NCBI GenBank assembly: GCA_044448905.1
Contig: JBIOHJ010000019.1
Span: 1-31,537, forward strand
Direction of reading: 5' to 3'
DNA from: JBIOHJ01 sp044448905
GTDB lineage: Bacteria; Bacteroidota; Bacteroidia; AKYH767-A; OLB10
DNA length: 31,537 bases
In this document: piece by piece, positions 9,732 to 17,204 of the stretch
Position numbering within the stretch: the stretch's first letter is position 1
How the letters are laid out: each line of letters opens with the position of its first letter
The notes under the pieces: generated by a model
The model's input: the letters and a program-made list of their open reading frames with translations, nothing else
Told to the model about the DNA's origin: nothing
Database searches by the model: none
Program-made: the position numbers and the translations under genes

Positions 9732-10184
9732 TTAAGTGTCCGGCTGTTCAGCTTTCGATTCAGCGGTTTTTTGTTCTTCAGGTTCCGGTGCTTCCTTTGG
9801 TTCTTCTTCTTTCGTAATGATATCCTTGAGCAAGCCGTACCAGGAAATTATTTTTTTCATATCGGATACATACACGCGCTGGTCATCCATAGTTGGAAAA
9901 ACCGATTTGAAATATTTTTTCAGCTCGGCAGGTTCCGATTTCGGATTTACCGGTACATCGTTCCCGTTTTTTTCTTTAATCGTCAGCAGCACTTCTTTAA
10001 GCGGTTTATCGCCATCGGTCATAAACATGCTGATGTCATCGAGCATGCTGATTTGTTGTGTTGTACTGATAACGGTACGCTTCTTATCGGCTAACGATTC
10101 AACAACAAACCCCGATTTGGTTTGCGTAACTACTTTAAATAACCCGCCCTGTCCTGAAACAGACATGATTCCTTTTAAGCTCAT
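9732..10184 (-). CDS. DUF5606 family protein
   Basis: 150 residues, with no signal peptide or membrane segment, so probably cytoplasmic. The N-terminal part (about 1-120) matches my memory of DUF5606, a short protein found throughout Bacteroidota: it opens with SLKGIMSVSGQGGLFKVV, then has VVESLADKKRTV and a helical part ending near ISWYGLLKD. The last 30 residues are a charged Glu/Pro/Ala-rich tail, probably disordered. The function of the family is not known to me. The ATG at 10184 directly precedes the conserved SLKGI start. The gene lies downstream of, and on the same strand as, the 898-residue T9SS cargo, with a 77-base gap that contains its own -7 box. Confidence 0.85.
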   Translation of the reverse strand: MSLKGIMSVSGQGGLFKVVTQTKSGFVVESLADKKRTVISTTQQISMLDDISMFMTDGDKPLKEVLLTIKEKNGNDVPVNPKSEPAELKKYFKSVFPTMDDQRVYVSDMKKIISWYGLLKDIITKEEEPKEAPEPEEQKTAESKAEQPDT

Positions 10185-10244
10185 TTGGATTAAAATAAAT
10201 TAAGAATTAAGAATAAAAAATTAATAATTATGAAGTATGAAATT

Positions 10245-10252
10245 CAAAGGTA
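10245..10252 (-). promoter_or_regulatory. Putative Bacteroidota -7 box for the DUF5606 gene
   Basis: On the minus strand the sequence reads TACCTTTG, an exact match to TAnnTTTG, about 61 bases before the DUF5606 start codon and just after the upstream stop. No convincing TTG at -33 was found. Confidence 0.4.
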
Positions 10253-10261
10253 GAATATTTC

Positions 10262-12958
10262 TTATTCTTTCACCAGTTTGGTTCTGTAAATATTTTCTGC
10301 TGTGGAAAGCTGAACGATATAAACCCCTTCCGAAAAATTTGAAACATTCAATTTTATTTCTTGTGTCTTGCTACCTGATACTAATATCTTTTCATAAACC
10401 TCCCTGCCAAACAAATCAAACAACTTCAAACTATTCAAACCATTTTCTAACCTTGAAGTCTCTATTGTAACAGTCTCCTTTGCCGGATTCGGATAAATCG
10501 CTAATTGCCCACTGCCGCTGCCTCCTGCCAACTCACCCAAGCCCGTAAACTGAACAATCTCCGTCACCGCAGTATTCGTCTGCACCGGTGCATTAAAATC
10601 AAAATAAATAAACGCAGTGTTCAGAATTTCATCACCCGCAACAAGTGTTGTTTTCGGTTTTACTCGGTAGCGTACAAATCCATGACTGGCGGGTTCATTT
10701 ACATTGCTATCGGGTAAAAGAATATTATCAAACTTAAATTCCATGTTACGTTCCCATGGGATCCAGCTCATGTTTACTGGATGTGATGATGCAACAAATT
10801 CCAGCGTGTTTAATTGCAATTTAAATGTATCAATTGGATTAAGCACTTTCACATTAAATGCCGTATCGTTACCAATGTTTTGGAAATAAATAATATATTC
10901 AAGATAGGGTGCGTTGGTAAGCTGTATTGTTATAACCGTGTCCTTATCAACAAGTATTGCATTGGGGTCAACAGGTCCAGTTATATGAACCTCCCAGTAA
11001 GAATAATTGCATGCGGGGTTTGCATCACCTGCAACGGGTTCAATCCTGACCCCTGAATTTATTAATGTGCCAACAGGCGTTCCCACATTTACATTTACCG
11101 TTACCAAAATATTTCCCGTTTGAAATGGAGCAACCGTTCCGATATTCCAAATCACACTATCTGTTGTAATTGAAAAAGGAGTTACGTTTGAAGAAACATA
11201 CATTACGTCATTATCCCGGAAAAAAATCACACTGCAATTGTTAATAGTTGTTGTTCCCACATTTTCATAATTTATCATGTAGCTTGCATTAAATCCGGCA
11301 CGTAAAGGGCCAAGCGGTGTAATGGTAACACACAAATCATTAAACACTCCTGTGGGTTGAAACGCAAAATCGTTTAGGGAATCGGTTTGCTGGATGCCTA
11401 GAAAATATGCGCTATGTGTTGTGGGAACAGTATTGTAATAATTTATTGAGACAGGAGAAACAGAAAAATTGCCGGAGTCCAAAACAGATGTTGAGTAAAA
11501 TCCATTCTGCTGTGAAAAAGAAAACCTGCTTGTATTTATTTCTGTAACCTGTTTATTTATTATATCTGGCTCACCCATATCCTGTACATTATTGTTGTTT
11601 GCATCAATAAATAATTTTCCTGTTATTAAATTATAGTTATCAGTCAGTTTTACTACCCAGAAATCCCAACCTCCTCCTAAACTGTTTTCTGCTTTATCTC
11701 CTGAAATATTAGAACCAGAAACGCCACTACTAATATAATTCCCATCAGCAGTTTGATAAAGTGAATACAATAAATCATTCATGCTTCCTCCAATAGAATT
11801 TTGCCATTCAATATTTCCAGAGAAATTGAGTTTAACTATCCAGAAATCACCATTGCCAGAACTATATTCCGTTTTATTGCCAGAAATTGAAGATGCGGAA
11901 TAGCCACCGCAAAGGAATCCACTATCCAAAGTTTGTTGAACGGTAAATAAGTCATCATAAGCATTTCCTCCAATTGTTCTCTGCCACATTATATTGCCTA
12001 ATGAATCTACTTTCACGAGCCAATAGTCATAGTGTCCATAACTGTTTTCAGTTTTATCGCCTGAAATACCTGAATTGGAAAAGCCACCCAAAATATATCC
12101 CCCATCATTGGTTTGCTGAACTGAATTTAAATTATCTAAACTATCTCCACCAATAGTGTTTTGCCATATGATATTACCTAAGGAATCAAGTTTCAAAATC
12201 CAATAATCCCATTGTCCAAGTGAATTTTCAGTTTTATCACCGGAAGCTGAGGAACGAGATGCGCCCCCACATATATATCCTCCATCTATTGTTGCCTGAA
12301 TGGATGTTAATTCCTCATCCAAATTTCCACCAATGGAATTCTGCCACTGAATGTTCCCAATTGAATCTAATTTTACAACCCAATAGTCTCCCGATCCAAC
12401 ATTATTTTCAGTTTTATCACCTGAAATACCCGAGTGTGAACTCCCTCCACATATATAGCCTCCATCATTAGATTGTCTTATGCATCTTAAGTTATCGTAA
12501 TTACTTCCTCCAATGGTATTCTGCCACTGAATATTTCCTGATGAATCGATTTTCACTATCCAGTAATCATCAAGTCCATTGCTGTTTTCAGTTTTATCAC
12601 CTGAAATGTCCGAATTAGAATTTCCTCCACATATAAACCCACCGTCTGTGGTTTGTTGAATAGAATATATAATATCGGTTTCGTTGCCGCCAATTGTATT
12701 TTGCCATTGTATTCCTCCGCTACTATCTAGTTTTACTATCCAGTAATCATAACCACCTATACAGTTTTCAGTTTTATCACCTGAAATGCTTGAATTGGAA
12801 AATCCGCCCAAAATATATCCTCCATCATTTGTTTGCTGCATGGAATAAAGGTTATCATTTAGACTCCCCCCAATCGTATTCTGCCATTCAATTTCCTGCG
12901 CAAAAGAAAAATTAAAAAGCAGGAGGCAGAAAAAAAGAAGTGTGAGTGTTTTTTTCAT
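10262..12958 (-). CDS. T9SS-secreted protein with seven 60-residue repeats
   Basis: 898 residues. A signal peptide covers residues 1-20 and ends FSFAQ. From residue 25 to about 444 there are seven near-identical units of 60 residues, each with WQNTIGG, a QQTNDGGYI-like stretch, SGDKTEN and DYWIVKLDS. They resemble beta-propeller-type repeats of secreted Bacteroidota proteins. Residues about 445-540 hold a short linker domain with an acidic loop (IDANNNNVQD). The part from about 541 to 800 resembles conserved DUF11/DUF7619-like repeat domains (GPLRAGFNASYMINYENVG). The C-terminus is a type A sorting domain (YPNPAKETVTI ... FSEGVYIVQLS). It should be exported by Sec and then T9SS. A binding or structural surface role is likely, and no catalytic residues are evident. 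Confidence 0.9.
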   Translation of the reverse strand: MKKTLTLLFFCLLLFNFSFAQEIEWQNTIGGSLNDNLYSMQQTNDGGYILGGFSNSSISGDKTENCIGGYDYWIVKLDSSGGIQWQNTIGGNETDIIYSIQQTTDGGFICGGNSNSDISGDKTENSNGLDDYWIVKIDSSGNIQWQNTIGGSNYDNLRCIRQSNDGGYICGGSSHSGISGDKTENNVGSGDYWVVKLDSIGNIQWQNSIGGNLDEELTSIQATIDGGYICGGASRSSASGDKTENSLGQWDYWILKLDSLGNIIWQNTIGGDSLDNLNSVQQTNDGGYILGGFSNSGISGDKTENSYGHYDYWLVKVDSLGNIMWQRTIGGNAYDDLFTVQQTLDSGFLCGGYSASSISGNKTEYSSGNGDFWIVKLNFSGNIEWQNSIGGSMNDLLYSLYQTADGNYISSGVSGSNISGDKAENSLGGGWDFWVVKLTDNYNLITGKLFIDANNNNVQDMGEPDIINKQVTEINTSRFSFSQQNGFYSTSVLDSGNFSVSPVSINYYNTVPTTHSAYFLGIQQTDSLNDFAFQPTGVFNDLCVTITPLGPLRAGFNASYMINYENVGTTTINNCSVIFFRDNDVMYVSSNVTPFSITTDSVIWNIGTVAPFQTGNILVTVNVNVGTPVGTLINSGVRIEPVAGDANPACNYSYWEVHITGPVDPNAILVDKDTVITIQLTNAPYLEYIIYFQNIGNDTAFNVKVLNPIDTFKLQLNTLEFVASSHPVNMSWIPWERNMEFKFDNILLPDSNVNEPASHGFVRYRVKPKTTLVAGDEILNTAFIYFDFNAPVQTNTAVTEIVQFTGLGELAGGSGSGQLAIYPNPAKETVTIETSRLENGLNSLKLFDLFGREVYEKILVSGSKTQEIKLNVSNFSEGVYIVQLSTAENIYRTKLVKE
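11627..12886 (-). repeat. Seven in-frame tandem repeats of about 180 bp inside the cargo gene
   Basis: Seven successive units encode residues 25-444 of the 898-residue protein. Similarity is visible in the DNA as well as in the protein: the plus-strand string TTTTCAGTTTTATC recurs with few changes once per unit. This suggests recent duplication or gene conversion between units. Confidence 0.85.
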
Positions 12959-12974
12959 CGAGTAAAATTCAAAT

Positions 12975-13002
12975 CAAAACTACACTTAATTCCCATTCAA
13001 AA
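12975..13002 (-). promoter_or_regulatory. Putative Bacteroidota promoter of the 898-residue cargo gene
   Basis: On the minus strand TAGTTTTG (12975-12982) matches TAnnTTTG. A TTG (complement of 12998-13000) lies 15 bases upstream, slightly closer than the usual spacing. The box is 17 bases before the start codon. Confidence 0.4.
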
Positions 13003-13036
13003 AACACCGCTTCAAAAAATCATTCAAACAGCGTAT

Positions 13037-13077
13037 AAAAAAATTCCCCTCTCCGTTAAATAATGGAAAGGGGAATT
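13037..13077 (-). terminator. Rho-independent terminator of the 205-residue gene
   Basis: On the minus strand AATTCCCCTTTCC (complement of 13065-13077) pairs with GGAGAGGGGAATT (complement of 13042-13054): 13 pairs with one G-U. A run of seven T follows. It is 23 bases past the stop at 13100. Confidence 0.9.
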
Positions 13078-13099
13078 CGAAAACCAACGCAAGCGCGCG

Positions 13100-13717
13100 T
13101 TATCCTCCAAACACCACGGTAACAATATCGCTTTGCTGACCAACCTGCTCGTCATTAATAACTCCAACGCCCATGTATTCGCGGGTTTCGGGTTTCGAAG
13201 GGTCGGCTAACGGTCGGGTATCCACGTAAGGTGTGCGTGTATCGAGCGCAAGAAACTCCCAAACGGGCGCTCCTTTGTTACGAGAGAAAAATTTTATTCC
13301 CTGCACGCCCTTCTTCGCAAAATCGAGCTTCACCTGGCCCGGAAAAGTTTGCGCTTTAAATTCAGGTTTATAATTCACCTGGTCAAACCTTGTTTCATCG
13401 CCAATCACGCCAAGGTCTTCGCCAATGGCTGTGGTGTAATTGGAGTTGGTTTTCATGTTGGCAACTCTTTGCTGGACAAGGGGCAAATCGGTATTCAGGC
13501 GCGCGTCTTTAACAGCGGTTTGCTCCTGCGCATCGCGCTGCACCTGGAAGTTGAGTTCAATTTCGGCAATCATCGCATCGCACAAGTTTTGCTGTGCTGT
13601 GATTTCAGCCGCTGTCAAACCCAAAGTAGCACCATGAGTTGCAAGTTTAAGTTTGTAATTTTTAAGCCAATTAACGAGGTCGTTCTCGGACCTGGGTAAA
13701 TAATATTTTTTAGACAT
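13100..13717 (-). CDS. Hypothetical protein, 205 residues, unrecognised
   Basis: I do not recognise this family. The protein has no signal peptide or membrane segment and is probably cytoplasmic. Residues about 1-110 look mainly helical (SENDLVNWLKNYKLKLATHG, then AEITAQQNLCDAMIAEIELN). Residues 110-205 look strand-rich, with paired aromatic and charged residues (FDQVNYKPEFKAQTF, KFFSRNKGAPVWEFLAL), and the protein ends VTVVFGG. Codon use resembles the neighbouring genes, and a strong terminator follows it closely, which supports a real, independently transcribed gene. The ATG at 13717 is the only good start. Its upstream region holds the 21-bp repeat array described separately. Confidence 0.75.
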   Translation of the reverse strand: MSKKYYLPRSENDLVNWLKNYKLKLATHGATLGLTAAEITAQQNLCDAMIAEIELNFQVQRDAQEQTAVKDARLNTDLPLVQQRVANMKTNSNYTTAIGEDLGVIGDETRFDQVNYKPEFKAQTFPGQVKLDFAKKGVQGIKFFSRNKGAPVWEFLALDTRTPYVDTRPLADPSKPETREYMGVGVINDEQVGQQSDIVTVVFGG

Positions 13718-13834
13718 GTTCTTTAAGATTTAAATTGTGAAATTGATGAAATTGATACTGTTTTTTGAATTAGTATTGAAAATCAAGCACTTCCTGTCAC
13801 AGGTTCACGTGATCCTGCTACAGGTTGATGTGGT

Positions 13835-13866
13835 GGAGTCGTTCCGGCACGTGCCGCAGCGACTCC
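13835..13866. repeat. 32-bp interrupted palindrome within the 21-bp array
   Basis: GGAGTCG (13835-13841) and CGACTCC (13860-13866) flank a perfect ten-base palindrome GGCACGTGCC (13846-13855) with four-base spacers on each side. GTG/CAC (13830-13832 and 13869-13871) extends the outer arms after two mismatches. It spans units 3 and 4. Confidence 0.8.
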
Positions 13867-13926
13867 GTCACGTGGTGCCCTGGCGGAAGGACGTTACGGA
13901 GTAAGGAAATGATGTGGTAAAATGAA

Positions 13927-13982
13927 AGCGGCATGTGCCCGAATGGCTGCGTGAAGCCACGCTGTCGCGGAGTGATGCCGCT
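13927..13982. repeat. Nested inverted repeat within the 21-bp array
   Basis: AGCGGCAT (13927-13934) is the exact reverse complement of ATGCCGCT (13975-13982). Inside it GCGTG and CACGC form a second short stem around a four-base loop. Confidence 0.6.
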
Positions 13983-14125
13983 GAATTACGGAGCGAATCC
14001 GTGGAATAACAAAGCCAAAGCGAAAAAGTACAAACAGGCAAGATGCTCATCTCAACAAAATTTGAAGGAGCTAAGATAAAATGTTTGAAATTAAAAAACA
14101 AGCAAAAGATTTGAACAGGTAGAAC

Positions 14126-14156
14126 AAAAAAAACCGGCTCATCGCTGAACCGGTTT
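14126..14156 (-). terminator. Rho-independent terminator of the subtilisin gene
   Basis: On the minus strand AACCGGTTCA and TGAGCCGGTT form a ten-pair stem with one G-U pair, closed by a GCGA (GNRA) tetraloop, followed by eight T. It lies about 40 bases after the stop codon. Confidence 0.92.
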
Positions 14157-14196
14157 CTTATCTTTTTTATTTTACTTGATACTTGATACTTGCTAC

Positions 14197-17031
14197 TTAT
14201 TTCACAACCGTAAATTTATCGTTATATGTTTTTCCGTCCGCATTCAATTCATAAAAATAAATTCCGTTTTGCAAATTGGAAACATTTATTTTGATTTCGG
14301 ATTTCGGATTTCGGATTTCGGAATTGAGAACCTCTCTTCCCGAAACATCATATATTTTAAATGAACATTTGTCTCCGAACTCTGAACTCCTGACTACTAA
14401 CTCATTTTGCGCAGGGTTTGGGTAAACTGTAAACTCCGAACTGGTTACTGCATACTGGTCAATCCCCGTAGTTATATTATTATAATGCACCTGTGCGCTG
14501 TCGGCATTTTCCTGCAAATCGGCAAGATCATCGCCTGCAATAATTGCAAACGCAACTACAACCGAATCGCCCGGGGCTAACGAGAACGGGCCGCTGCTTA
14601 CTACATCGCACACATCGTTACCAGTTCCGGCTCCGCCCGCGGCAGGGCGGTTGGTGCTGAGCGTAGTGTATTTCTCAGCCGAAGTATAATCGGTGTACAT
14701 ATCAATGCCGCCACCACCACCGGTTACATTGTCTAAAGCATAATGTTTCCACGGCCCTGTTGTAAGCAGTTTAATTCCTGCATACAAGCCGTTAGCCTGG
14801 GTGCTCCACACATAGCCCATTTTGCGGGCTGCATCTTCACCGGCTTTGTTCAATGTGTAATCCATCACATCCCAGTCGGCAAAAATTCCTGCATACAATG
14901 ATGTCAGCGAAGTGGCTCCTGTATCTTTAATGCTGTATTCCACAATAATATATTTACGGTTACCCGGGGTGCTCCATGCGTATGTTTTGTGCGTGGTGCG
15001 AATTTTTAATGAAGGTGCCGCACCGTTATCGCTGAATTTCCCGTACAAATCAAATTCAGAAACTACTGATGGAAGTGTTCTTGTAATTCGTAATGACGAT
15101 TGAAAATCGGTGTCGAATGTACCCGCAGCGGCACGCATCATATCCGAAACCTGGTTGTTGTTGCCAATCATCGGTCCGCCATCATAAACCATTTGGTTTC
15201 CGAGATAATTAAAACCAAGCCCTTCGGCCTGCCCGGTAGAGTTCCAGAATAATTGCCCTTTGCTCGTTTGGGTGGTCGAAACATCATTAATGGTGATATT
15301 AATGTAATCCACATTAACAGTTTCTTCAATCACCTGAAAATCGTTATACGAGCCATCAACGAAAGTGAGCTTAAGCGTTACTGTGGTGTTAAGCGGAGTG
15401 CCCGCGTTTATTTTAATTGCGAAAGGGGAGGAGGCATTATTTACTGTAGCCAGGGTTCCCAATGCGCCAATCATATAGCTGTTATTCAAAATAGTTACAT
15501 ATGGTGATGTGCTGCTAAGGGTAACGTTAAGGTTAGTGGTGGCAGCCAGGTAATTTTTAAAATCACCGCTTATGTTAATGGTATCACCAATCACAAACGA
15601 ATCGTCATTATTATCTGTCGAAAATTTATTTTCAAAACGGATAGAAGGTGGATTTTGTACCACTGCATTATAAAGATTAATGCGTCCTCTTCCCAGCTTA
15701 TCCTGGTAAACACCATTTCCGGCAACGCCATAAATATTATCGCACGTCATGCGAAGCTGCTCACCCGCTTGTAATGCATTGTAAGCAGGGAACTGCGAAC
15801 GCACCAGCGCAGCAGCGCCAGCGCAAACTGGCGATGCCATGCTCGTTCCGCTCGAGTAGCCATAGCCGTTATTATAATAGGTCGCGTAAATGTTCGAGCC
15901 GGGTGCGCACACATCAATATTAATTCCGTAGTTAGAGAAGCCTGATTTTCCATCGTTCGATTGTGTGGAGGCTACTGATAAAACATATTGATAGGATGCC
16001 GGGAAAAATACGGTTTCATTTCCGTCATTACCCGCAGCGCAAACAACAAGCGCATCTTCGTTATTGGTTGCATACGTAACGGCATCCTGCCCGAACGATC
16101 CGCCACCCGCACTTCCCCACGAACAGTTAATTACCGAACATCCGTGATCGGCAGCATAAACAATTCCCTGGTAGCCTGCCACGAGATACGTATTAGGATC
16201 TGATGCCATGGAAGCTTTAACAGGAAGAAATTTACAGTTAAATCCGGGGCTTGCAACGCCTGTACCATTATCAGTCGCAGCAGAAGCACAACCCGAAACG
16301 TGCGAGCCGTGTGCCTGTTGGCCGCCTCCGCCATCTACCATCGGGTTGTTATCATTATCAGCCATGTCATAACCACGGTAGTTATCAACGTATCCGTCAC
16401 CTTCATCGTCTATACCATTAATAGGATCAGCATAATTATATTTAAGATTTGGCTCCAAATCCGGGTGATCCCAGTCTGTACCCGTGTCAACAATTCCAAC
16501 TACAACATTTGTATCGCCCATGGTAACATTCCATGCCAGGTAAGCATTAATTTTTGTTAAAGCGTATTGCAACCCGGTATTAGGATCGTTTGGATTGTAT
16601 AAAAGATGCGGAACATAAAACGGCTCGGCATATTCAACCTGCCCGGTCGAAATAATATTATTGATTGCCTTTTCGAGATTTACATTTGACGTAAACTGTA
16701 ATTTATAAATTAGTGAAAGGTCAACCAGCTTTTGCCCGGCAGCATTGCGTTCCTGTGCCGGTGCGGTTTTATTTGGAAATATTTTTTCCGTAGTGGTTGT
16801 ACCCAGCCTGCTGAAAACCAATTGCAATTGTGCAATGTTTACCGAAGTACGGCTGCATTCATTTCTGAATTCAGGCTTCATTTTAAATACAATTGTATTA
16901 GCAAGATAATCGGTTTCGGTTAAACCGGATGGCATCCTGAAAGCTGCTCTGGCAGTGTTGCGGTTGTTTTGTGCCGATGCAGCAGAAAGCATTAAGCATA
17001 ACGAAATAACTAATGTAAATTTTGATTTCAT
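14197..17031 (-). CDS. Secreted subtilisin-like serine protease (S8) with T9SS sorting domain
   Basis: 944 residues. A signal peptide spans 1-20 (LSAASA). A propeptide-like segment covers about 40-140. The S8 catalytic domain spans about 170-465, with Asp182 in GIVDTGTDWDHPDL, His241 in HGSHVSG, the oxyanion Asn335 in AAGNDG and nucleophile Ser397 in SGTSMASP. An Asp/Asn-rich insertion (about 200-236) between the Asp and His motifs may bind calcium. A long beta-rich region (about 470-860) follows, then a type A sorting domain from about 870 (VYPNPAQNELVV ... LQNGIYFYELN). All catalytic residues are present, so the protein is probably an active extracellular or surface protease secreted by T9SS. 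It lies directly after the gldKLMN operon but is separated from it by a terminator. Confidence 0.95.
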   Translation of the reverse strand: MKSKFTLVISLCLMLSAASAQNNRNTARAAFRMPSGLTETDYLANTIVFKMKPEFRNECSRTSVNIAQLQLVFSRLGTTTTEKIFPNKTAPAQERNAAGQKLVDLSLIYKLQFTSNVNLEKAINNIISTGQVEYAEPFYVPHLLYNPNDPNTGLQYALTKINAYLAWNVTMGDTNVVVGIVDTGTDWDHPDLEPNLKYNYADPINGIDDEGDGYVDNYRGYDMADNDNNPMVDGGGGQQAHGSHVSGCASAATDNGTGVASPGFNCKFLPVKASMASDPNTYLVAGYQGIVYAADHGCSVINCSWGSAGGGSFGQDAVTYATNNEDALVVCAAGNDGNETVFFPASYQYVLSVASTQSNDGKSGFSNYGINIDVCAPGSNIYATYYNNGYGYSSGTSMASPVCAGAAALVRSQFPAYNALQAGEQLRMTCDNIYGVAGNGVYQDKLGRGRINLYNAVVQNPPSIRFENKFSTDNNDDSFVIGDTINISGDFKNYLAATTNLNVTLSSTSPYVTILNNSYMIGALGTLATVNNASSPFAIKINAGTPLNTTVTLKLTFVDGSYNDFQVIEETVNVDYINITINDVSTTQTSKGQLFWNSTGQAEGLGFNYLGNQMVYDGGPMIGNNNQVSDMMRAAAGTFDTDFQSSLRITRTLPSVVSEFDLYGKFSDNGAAPSLKIRTTHKTYAWSTPGNRKYIIVEYSIKDTGATSLTSLYAGIFADWDVMDYTLNKAGEDAARKMGYVWSTQANGLYAGIKLLTTGPWKHYALDNVTGGGGGIDMYTDYTSAEKYTTLSTNRPAAGGAGTGNDVCDVVSSGPFSLAPGDSVVVAFAIIAGDDLADLQENADSAQVHYNNITTGIDQYAVTSSEFTVYPNPAQNELVVRSSEFGDKCSFKIYDVSGREVLNSEIRNPKSEIKINVSNLQNGIYFYELNADGKTYNDKFTVVK
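14293..14320. repeat. Four perfect tandem copies of a 7-bp unit inside the protease gene
   Basis: GATTTCG occurs four times head to tail. It encodes NSEIRNPKSEIK in the sorting domain of the subtilisin (minus strand). Because 7 is not a multiple of 3, gain or loss of one copy would shift the frame about 33 codons before the stop. Confidence 0.9.
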
Positions 17032-17145
17032 GATTTGGTTGATTGGGGGTTTAATTACAGCACGAAGTTAACGCCTTCCGGCAAACCGTACAAGAAGTGA
17101 AGGAGATTATTTGAATATTCCAAAAAACGTATTGATTCTAAAAGC

Positions 17146-17178
17146 AAAACCCGTCACGCCTCAGGCGTGACGGGTTTT
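17146..17178 (-). terminator. Perfect 15-bp hairpin closing the gld operon
   Basis: AAAACCCGTCACGCC (17146-17160) and its exact reverse complement (17164-17178) flank a three-base loop, with T tracts at the ends on both strands. It lies 27 bases past the gldN stop. The symmetry means it could work in both directions, but only minus-strand genes are present here. Confidence 0.9.
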
Positions 17179-17204
17179 GAATATTTTCAATTCAACCTAG
17201 AGTT

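Larger units (their letters stand above)
13793..14023. repeat. GC-rich array of eleven degenerate 21-bp tandem units
   Basis: Cutting the sequence every 21 bases from 13793 gives eleven consecutive units with shared positions. Position 15 is A in all eleven, position 14 is C or G in all, position 5 is T or C in all, and position 17 is G in nine. Units 1 and 2 agree at about 16 of 21 bases. Many units end with CGTG or TGTG plus two bases. Read on the minus strand, each unit gives a heptad of roughly x-T-S-hydrophobic-R-x-S, but stops interrupt it in units 1 and 4, so the array as a whole is not a gene. Base composition is clearly more GC-rich than the flanks. It sits upstream of the 205-residue gene and downstream of the subtilisin gene. 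Confidence 0.75.

Noticed and set aside
9475..9735. Plus-strand open frame of 86 residues
   Set aside because: It starts within the REP-like repeat, has no recognisable motifs and has a composition typical of random AT-rich sequence.
13793..14023. CRISPR array
   Set aside because: The units are contiguous and degenerate, without conserved repeats separated by unique spacers, and no cas gene is present.
13868..14101. Minus-strand open frame of 77 residues with Ser/Arg-rich heptads
   Set aside because: Its repetitive part follows from the 21-bp repeat; the frame breaks in repeat units 1 and 4, and there is no independent sign of coding.
14176..14364. Plus-strand open frame of 62 residues opposite the protease C-terminus
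   Set aside because: It is antisense to a well-supported gene and its ISDFG-like sequence comes from the 7-bp tandem repeat.
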